This document shows positions 59,062-64,000 of a stretch of 64,000 nucleotides of DNA, in pieces. Source of the DNA: Botrytis cinerea B05.10 (lineage: Eukaryota; Ascomycota; Leotiomycetes; Helotiales; Sclerotiniaceae); the NCBI RefSeq assembly GCF_000143535.2, contig NC_037314.1, forward strand, positions 868,001 to 932,000, read 5' to 3'. The position numbers and the translations under genes are program-made. The notes beneath the pieces are model-generated. The model was not told the DNA's origin, ran no database searches, and worked only from the letters and a program-made list of their open reading frames with translations. The first letter of the stretch is position 1; each line of letters opens with the position of its first letter.

Positions 59062-59270
59062 CACTAGTGGGTATACCGACGGGACGCTACAAAAATTGAC
59101 TTAGAAACACCTCTTGAGATATGGATATGTGTATCTTAGGAATTGTTGCAATAATTCATTAGAGATTGAATAATGAAAATATAGATTCTGATATGCAACA
59201 ATTGAAGAATGAAATAGCTAAAAATTTTGAAAGTTGAGGAGTGTCTCATCAGTCTCTACACCCACTAGTG
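59062..59270. mobile_element. MITE-like element, copy B
   Basis: 209 bp, same orientation as copy A. It begins CACTAGTGGGTATACCGACG and ends so that its reverse complement begins CACTAGTGGGTGTAGAGACT, i.e. terminal inverted repeats with an 11-bp perfect outer part. The interior resembles copy A with many transitions and small indels. GAA occurs just outside both ends, possibly by chance. No coding capacity. Confidence 0.7.
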
Positions 59271-59767
59271 GAACACAATGTTTATAACTCGGGTACACCC
59301 ATGATCTCGGATACCTAGAGAGTAGGTCGCCTCGATGAAAGTTAAGGAAATATGGCGAGTTCTGCATCGAATCGATGAATGATGATTTCAAAAGAATCTT
59401 CACTGAACATGCGAGTCGACAGAAATCTAAAACGGTCTGGACGGACATCAAGTTTATTCTAAAGCTAAAGAAGCGTCGATAGCATGTACTTGCTTGTTAC
59501 GAGGACAAATTCCTAGGCCTTTCCCAGAGAAGATCCCTAGCCCGTGTATTACAATTGTGAAGTGATCTATACAGTAAGATCACAATGGTAGCAGAAGATC
59601 TTACGCATGCCTTCTTCTATTCCATATAGATAGGTAGAGAGAGATACTTGCATGTAGCAGATGTGCTCTTTGTGCTTCGGTGTATGTATCTTTGCCCGAG
59701 TTCCATTCCAAAAGAATCAACATCACTCGAACATGCAGCCCATACTGGTGCACCCAAATCGATTCTG

Positions 59768-59771
<4 letters not shown>

Positions 59772-59798
<27 letters not shown>
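59772..59798. repeat. Poly-T homopolymer, 27 nt
   Basis: Uninterrupted T run, read directly. Its length is liable to assembly error; it could also be the tail of an old retroposed sequence. Confidence 0.85.
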
Positions 59799-61843
59799 GA
59801 AAAATATCATTAGTTTCTGGCAGTAAGTTTTGGGATTGAAGATAATGGAAGACTACTTAGGTAGCTACAATGATACCGTCGGCCATATGAGTCTGGTGTC
59901 TCATCCGCTTTTCGACTTTTCGATAGTTAACCTATAGATGGCCGACGGGATAATGGATATTGAATAAGTTCGAAGTGAAGTTTGCATGACTGCTTTTGAC
60001 GAAAGCTACTAGATAAATAATCTTAATGAGAGGGACAAAAAGGGGAGCACTCGATAGGAAAATTCGAAACGAAACTTCACTCTTTGACGTCAACTTATTG
60101 ATGATGAAAATGTCAACAAAGTGAAAGTTCTAGCTGCTAATATTTTACGCCACAAACTGAGCCACGGCTTAAACCCATATAGCTTAATTTTGGCAGCCAG
60201 AACACCTCCATCCTTGAATCTTTTTCGGTTCCGAGACTCAATGGAATTCCACATTATTACCTATAAGGTTAATCTTTTAACCCCCATTCTCGTCGGCAGT
60301 CGAAAACGAGGAAGAGGGAGGTGTAACCGTGTAATTTTGATCAAGGCTTGCATTGACACCTCACTACGCAATCCTTGGTGGACCCACGTATTCGTTCGGG
60401 ACCGAGAATTCTAGCTCTGCCACTATACACGCAGCTCAATAGTAGATCGTGGCTCCGAGTATCAACCAAAAAGACATTTGCATGGCCACAACTTTGCAAA
60501 GCTTACCTACCTAGGCAGGTGTTACAATGAATGTTGCCAAAGCCCAAAAGATTCTGCACTCCGTAATTCAGTACTGGGGCTATCCGAATACCATCTACTT
60601 CCAAGTTCACAGTTCACAGGTATACTGCAAATGGTATTCGAATGATTCGGGCCCATTTCTGTCATCGCCAAAAAGGTTGTGCACTGAATTCCCACCTCCC
60701 TAACTTTGTTTCTGAGTTTGAACCGACTTCCTGATTTCTCATGTCTGGGTTGAACTTGCACGCGCGTCTTTTCTTGGTCTCGTATGCAAGTTTTAGCTAT
60801 GTAATGGCAATTGACGACCAATTTCCACCGCTCCGGTTATTCATATATGAGATCTACCTATTCCTTCAATATCTAATATCATAGCATGGTGCAAATCTTG
60901 GCAAATCCCAAAATCTGCAGCACACTACCGACGTTCAGGCAAACGTCGCTAACACAATTATGTAATTCCTCAGATATTTCGAAACCGTTCCCCGGACGTT
61001 TCTTTCATCCAGCTTAGAACAGAAGCAAGGTCTTTTTAGGAAGATGGTAGCAATTGGAGGCTCAACGATACTACGATAGATGTGATTGATGTACTGGATA
61101 ATCCCAGTGCACTTCCTGCTGTACAACAAGAAGGAGAACAAATACCACAACCAGCTACCTCGGCTATCTAGCAACCTTTCATATCCCCATACTACGGTAC
61201 TTCTCTGGCTCATAATTCTTGGCGTGGACCTGGAGACGTAAGTCTCGAGCTCCACAGCTCCCACCGGCAACGATTTTCAAAAAGTTACTGAGAAAAATTG
61301 TGGGTTTGATCTTGAGCTCGGAAGGGTCAACGTCAATCTTAGCACTCAATATCTTATGTTTTTCTTCAATGGTCTGTATGTTCCACGCCTTATACTATTA
61401 TGCATGACAATTCCATCCACCGTTTCTTGATATCCTTTAGGGTGCTTCAATGATTGCAGACTTCTGACGAAATTAATGTTATGGTTTTGTTTCAAAGTGA
61501 CAGAGCATGATGAATAGTTCGCAATTCATCTGTTTACTGGCAGTCCACTCCAAAGGGGAAGCCCTATGCAAACATTGTGGGGACCGATCGCGGCTCCTTC
61601 CTAGTCAAGGTACGATTTCGAACATGAGTTCTAACTTCTCCATACCTCATCTGGTTTGTTTCCGTTCGAATAAATGTTGTAAGGAGACCCCTTTGCCTTT
61701 TACGTCACCAATAGATGGTAGGATGCATTGACCCTGAAAGTTTTACTGCAGGGGAAATAGCACAATTGCCTCAAATGTCAAAATACATGGCTCTAGCTCG
61801 GTTTTGGAGCCTAGACCCTAGCAAAGTCCGTTGGAACATCAAC

Positions 61844-61850
61844 TATATAT
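61844..61850 (+). promoter_or_regulatory. TATA-like box of the tannase-family gene
   Basis: TATATAT lies about 100 bp before the ATG at 61951. Spacing and match only. Confidence 0.45.
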
Positions 61851-61950
61851 CTAATGTGTTTTCTCTTTCTATGGAACTTTTCTTCTCCCATCGGCTTTTC
61901 ACTCACCAGCCATATCCTACTTCTCCGTTCTTAGAGATTAACAAGTCGCC

Positions 61951-63761
61951 ATGCGTTCTTCTACCTTGGCAGTCACTGCTGCTGCATCTGCTGGCATTGT
62001 TAATGCCGCAGCAAGTTCGACTCTTAGTGATATCTGCACAACCTCCTACATCCAACAATCTCTTCCGGACCCTGCTACTATTGGCCTTGCTGTCACTCTC
62101 GACTCGGCATCCGTTACAGCTAACGCAGTCTCAAACGCTACTACTACTGGCAATGTCTTCTTCCCAGACGCGACAATTAGTTATTGTAATGTAACTTTCA
62201 CCTATTCTCATACTGGAAGAGAGGATTCAGTATTCGTCCAGTATTGGTTGCCCGCCCCAGCAAACTTTCAGGGTCGTTACCTGTCCACTGGAGGTGGTGG
62301 TTATGCGATAAACTCCCAAGACCAATCGCTTCCTGGTGGTATTATCTATGGTGCCAGTGCTGGTATCACAGATGGAGGCTTTGGAGGATTCACTAACAAC
62401 TTCGACACCGCCTTTCCCCTTGCCAACGGCACTGCCAACTATGACTCCCTTTTCATGTTCGGCTATCAAGCTCACCACGAATTGAGCTTGATCGGAAAAC
62501 AGTTCACAAAGAATGTGTTTGCCATGGGAGACAGCAAGCTTTATTCCTACTACCAGGTATGTGGTTTGCGTCGTTCTATCAAGGATTCAATTATTGACTA
62601 TTTTAGGGATGCTCTGAGGGTGGACGTGAAGGATGGAGTCAAGTCCAACGTTATGCTGACCAATGGGACGGTGCTATCACAGGTGCTCCAGCCATGCGAT
62701 TTGCTCACCAGCAAGTTCAACATCTTTACTCCAACGTAGTTGAAAAAACCCTTGGTTACTATCCACCACCATGCGAGTTGGAGAAGATTGCAAACCTTAC
62801 AATCGCTGCTTGTGATCCTATGGATGGCAAGACAGATGGTGTTGTTGCCCGTACAGATCTTTGCAAATTGAACTTTGATCTAAACTCCATACTTGGTGAG
62901 GCATATTCATGTGGTGCAACCCCCGCGTCCACAAACCCATATAACCCTACACCTGCACTTCCAGCACAAAATGGTACTATTTCGGCCGAAGGTATTGCAG
63001 TCGCTGCCAAGATCATCGATGGTCTCCGCGACACTCAAGGTCGCAGGGCTTATTTATCCTACCAGCCAGCTGCAACTTTTGACGACGCTGCCACCGTATA
63101 CAACGATGAAACCAACAGCTGGGAGTTGTCTATCAGCTCGCTTGGATCTGAGTTCCCAGTACGCTTCATCGAACTTCTCGATGCTTCTACTTTTGATGCC
63201 GGCACCTTCGACAACGTCACCTACGACACCCTTAGAGATTGGATGTACACCGGATGGCAAATGTATGAAGATACATTACAAACCACTTGGCCCGACCTCA
63301 CCCCATTCCAAGCAGCAGGTGGCAAGGTTCTACACTTCCATGGTGAATCAGACAACAGTATCCCTACTGCCTCATCTGTCCGTTATCACGAATCTGTCCG
63401 CTCTGTCATGTATCCCAATATGACTTTTAATGAGAGTACTGAGGCCCTCGGTGACTGGTATCGTCTATTCTTGGTTCCCGGAGCGGCCCATTGTACTACC
63501 AATGAATATCAGCCAAACGGACCATTCCCTCAAACAAATCTCGCTGTTTTGATCGACTGGGTCGAGAATGGCAACACACCTACTACTCTCAATGCCACCG
63601 TTCTCCAAGGCGAGTTTGAGGGCGAGGAACAACAAATTTGCGCTTGGCCATTGAGACCAATGTGGTCTAACAATGGAACTACCATGGCGTGCGAATATGA
63701 TCAAGCTTCTATTGATAGTTGGATCTACGACTTTGACTCTTTCCCGGTGCCAGTCTACTAG
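61951..63761 (+). CDS. Secreted tannase-family esterase (feruloyl esterase B / tannase)
   Basis: Two exons, 61951-62556 and 62607-63761; 586 aa; intron 50 nt, phase 0. Family members hydrolyse ester bonds of gallic acid (tannins) or ferulic acid (plant cell walls). Signal peptide MRSSTLAVTAAASAGIVNAA. The nucleophile motif GCSEGGREG is formed right after the intron, with Cys204-Ser205. The acid is Asp451 in HGESDNSIP and the base is His497 in GAAHC with Cys498, giving the CS-D-HC arrangement in which a disulfide joins the residues next to Ser and His. Other family blocks: YLSTGGGGYAINSQ, TNNFDTAFPLANG, WDGAITGAPAM and CDPMDGKTDGVV, where the Asp-rich segment forms the lid calcium site. Many N-glycosylation sequons. 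Length is normal. Tannase versus feruloyl esterase cannot be settled by eye. Confidence 0.9.
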
Positions 63762-64000
63762 ATTGCGCAAAATGGGTCATGATTGACGCGTAAATGGCAT
63801 GAAAGTCAGAATTTTCCATCCTGCTCAATGAAATTTGACAAGAACTAGTGGGCGGTGTACAAATTCAAAAGCTTAAGCTTCTCCTGTATATATATATTTT
63901 TTAGCTGGTAAATATTCAACCACTGTAATTTGTTGATCCGCCGTTTTCTTTCAGTGCTTTACGAAATTCCAACGGTTAGACAACATTTCCCCATAGTATC
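63762..64000. other. 3' flank of the tannase-family gene
   Basis: Short AT-rich tail with a TATATATATTTTTT run near 63890. No gene is seen before the window ends. Confidence 0.5.

Larger units (their letters stand above)
59271..61950. other. Intergenic region before the tannase-family gene
   Basis: 2.7 kb with no supported gene. A 27-T homopolymer lies at 59772-59798. Frames at 60121-60414, 61507-61731 and 61715-62194 have no motif; the last is a shadow of the esterase gene. The promoter and leader of the esterase gene occupy the right end. Confidence 0.45.

Noticed and set aside
1..64000. CRISPR arrays, bacterial-type operons, rRNA genes, telomere repeats
   Set aside because: None seen; spliced eukaryotic genes throughout and no regularly spaced repeats.

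Overview
The window is nuclear DNA of a filamentous ascomycete. The genes are split by short GT-AG introns, mostly 49-90 nt, and have long UTR-like flanks. The predicted proteins are typically fungal: a CFEM/Pth11-like receptor, an Sfp1-type zinc-finger regulator, Rcf2, a heme-thiolate peroxidase, a GH28 exopolygalacturonase and a tannase/feruloyl esterase. The mix of plant-wall enzymes, secreted redox enzymes and a small cysteine-containing secreted protein fits a plant-associated Leotiomycete, perhaps a Sclerotiniaceae relative such as Botrytis or Sclerotinia. The genus is an inference and was not tested by any search.

Layout. 1-5 kb: a compact RBR E3 ligase and an unrecognised 80-82 aa protein, after 3 kb without a gene. 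5-11.6 kb: a long gene-poor stretch. 11.6-18.7 kb: sfp1 (minus) diverging over 3.7 kb from rcf2 (plus). 22-34.4 kb: an accessory-looking block holding a secreted GMC oxidoreductase, a CFEM seven-helix receptor, a heme-thiolate peroxidase, a small secreted protein and a GNAT-like protein. 35 kb: an intron-bearing tRNA-Pro(UGG) with a truncated inverted copy beside it, then a truncated coding relic. 37-42.4 kb: a mitochondrial TMBIM5/GHITM-like protein and a large protein with two cyclic-nucleotide-binding domains, an F-box and leucine-rich repeats. 46-53 kb: MsrA, a small unrecognised gene, cactin and a forkhead factor. 53-56 kb: decayed coding fragments. 56-64 kb: a GH28 exopolygalacturonase and a tannase-family esterase, separated by an AT-rich interval with two diverged copies of a roughly 200-bp element that has terminal inverted repeats.

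Housekeeping functions (splicing by cactin, respiratory supercomplexes by Rcf2, methionine repair by MsrA, growth control by Sfp1) alternate with host- or environment-facing functions. The latter sit at 22-32 kb (extracellular redox, surface sensing, candidate effector) and 56-64 kb (pectin and phenolic-ester degradation). Exon joins were chosen by reading frame, splice consensus and protein continuity; no transcripts or alignments were available.
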